This document shows positions 5,922 to 6,362 of a stretch of 6,362 bases of DNA, piece after piece. Source of the stretch: Spirochaetales bacterium (GTDB lineage Bacteria > Spirochaetota > Spirochaetia > DSM-27196 > SLST01); assembly GCA_007130265.1 (NCBI GenBank), contig SLST01000288.1:1-6362 (forward strand), written 5' to 3'. The notes under the pieces are model-generated. The model saw only the letters and a list, made by a program, of their open reading frames with translations. It was not told the origin of the DNA and did not search any database. A program made the position numbers and the translations under genes. Position 1 is the first letter of the stretch; each line of letters begins with the position of its first letter.

Positions 5922-6362
5922 ATGAGAATGCAGGACACCGTTCGAAGCCGGGCAGCGGCACACCCGACGTTCACCGTGGCACCCGGGGGATCGGACGACG
6001 GACCCGGGACGACCGACCGGCCGTTCGCGACGATGCAGGCGGCGCGCGATGCCGTGCGGGCGCTGCGGGCTGCAGGCGACCTGCCTCGGGAAGGGGTGGT
6101 AGTCGAGCTTGCCGGCGGCACGTACGAGCTCACCTCTCCTCTCGAGCTCACGGCTCGCGATTCCGGGACGGAGCAGGCCCCGGTGATCTACCGGTCGCGC
6201 AGGGGCGAGCGAGCGCGCCTGATCGGTGGTCGACTGCTCGCCGGATTCGCGCCGGTGACCGACCCCGACATCCTCGAGCGCCTCGACCCGGCCGCGCGCG
6301 GCAAGGTCGTCGCGACGAGTCTTCCCGACCAGGGAATAACTGATCTCGGAGGCATCACGGCA
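5922..6362 (+). CDS. Right-handed beta-helix, carbohydrate-active-type protein, N-terminal part (3' end outside window)
   Basis: From ATG 5922 the frame is open to the window end (147 residues), with AGAGG five bases upstream of the start. After about 16 residues it shows the signature of large parallel beta-helix proteins: FTVAPGGSDDGPGT (17-30), RPFATMQAARDAVRAL (33-48), VVVELAGGTYELTSPLEL (59-76), DSGTEQAPVIYRS (80-92) and GERARLIGGR (95-104). This start is shared by many polysaccharide-acting beta-helix proteins, including GH141-like glycosidases and relatives of pectate lyases. The catalytic region lies beyond the window, so the enzyme class is not proven. There is no hydrophobic signal peptide at this start (MRMQDTVRSRAAAHPTF), so the protein appears cytoplasmic, or is exported by another route. 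It is divergent from the FAD oxidoreductase, which suggests a sugar-catabolic neighbourhood. Confidence 0.85.
   Translation, partial: MRMQDTVRSRAAAHPTFTVAPGGSDDGPGTTDRPFATMQAARDAVRALRAAGDLPREGVVVELAGGTYELTSPLELTARDSGTEQAPVIYRSRRGERARLIGGRLLAGFAPVTDPDILERLDPAARGKVVATSLPDQGITDLGGITA

Noticed and set aside
5804..6343. Alternative + strand frame of 179 codons at the right end
   Set aside because: Its protein is an Arg/Gly/Pro-rich shadow. The neighbouring frame from ATG 5922 encodes conserved beta-helix motifs and has a proper Shine-Dalgarno.

Overview
The window is G+C-rich (roughly two thirds by eye) and gene-dense. It holds five complete genes and two partial genes cut by the window edges. 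No rRNA, tRNA, CRISPR array, insertion sequence or phage gene was seen. Two proteins carry lipoprotein signal peptides and the start sites have purine-rich Shine-Dalgarno sequences, so this is a bacterium, probably free-living, with an envelope that uses lipoproteins. The family mix would fit a high-GC spirochaete or another Gram-negative environmental lineage, but that is an impression and not proven by the sequence.

Left part (1-1509, + strand): the last 30 codons of a rhodanese-like protein, then a 468-residue CstB-like protein. The latter has an N-terminal persulfide dioxygenase (metallo-beta-lactamase fold), a rhodanese domain that lacks its cysteine, and an active C-terminal rhodanese. 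The stop codon of the first gene lies inside the Shine-Dalgarno of the second, so the two are very likely translationally coupled and form a sulfide/persulfide oxidation operon.

Middle (1510-4478): a small glycine-tailed lipoprotein on the - strand converges on the CstB-like gene. A strong imperfect hairpin lies at the junction. Divergent from the lipoprotein, on the + strand, is an unusual 251-residue protein with an arginine-rich start and a C-terminal J-domain. It is followed after 36 nt by a PA-containing M28 family zinc metallopeptidase that is probably an exported lipoprotein. The lipoprotein and the J-domain gene have recognisable sigma70-type promoters lying close together in their shared upstream region.

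Right part (4510-6362): an FAD-dependent oxidoreductase of the FAD_oxidored (PF12831) type on the - strand converges on the peptidase gene. It is divergent from the start of a right-handed beta-helix, carbohydrate-active-type protein that runs off the right edge. This pair resembles the edge of a polysaccharide-utilisation neighbourhood. The three parts do not form one obvious pathway. I see no convincing novel system; the most unusual items are the J-domain protein with an unrecognised N-terminal region and the small Gly-tailed lipoprotein.
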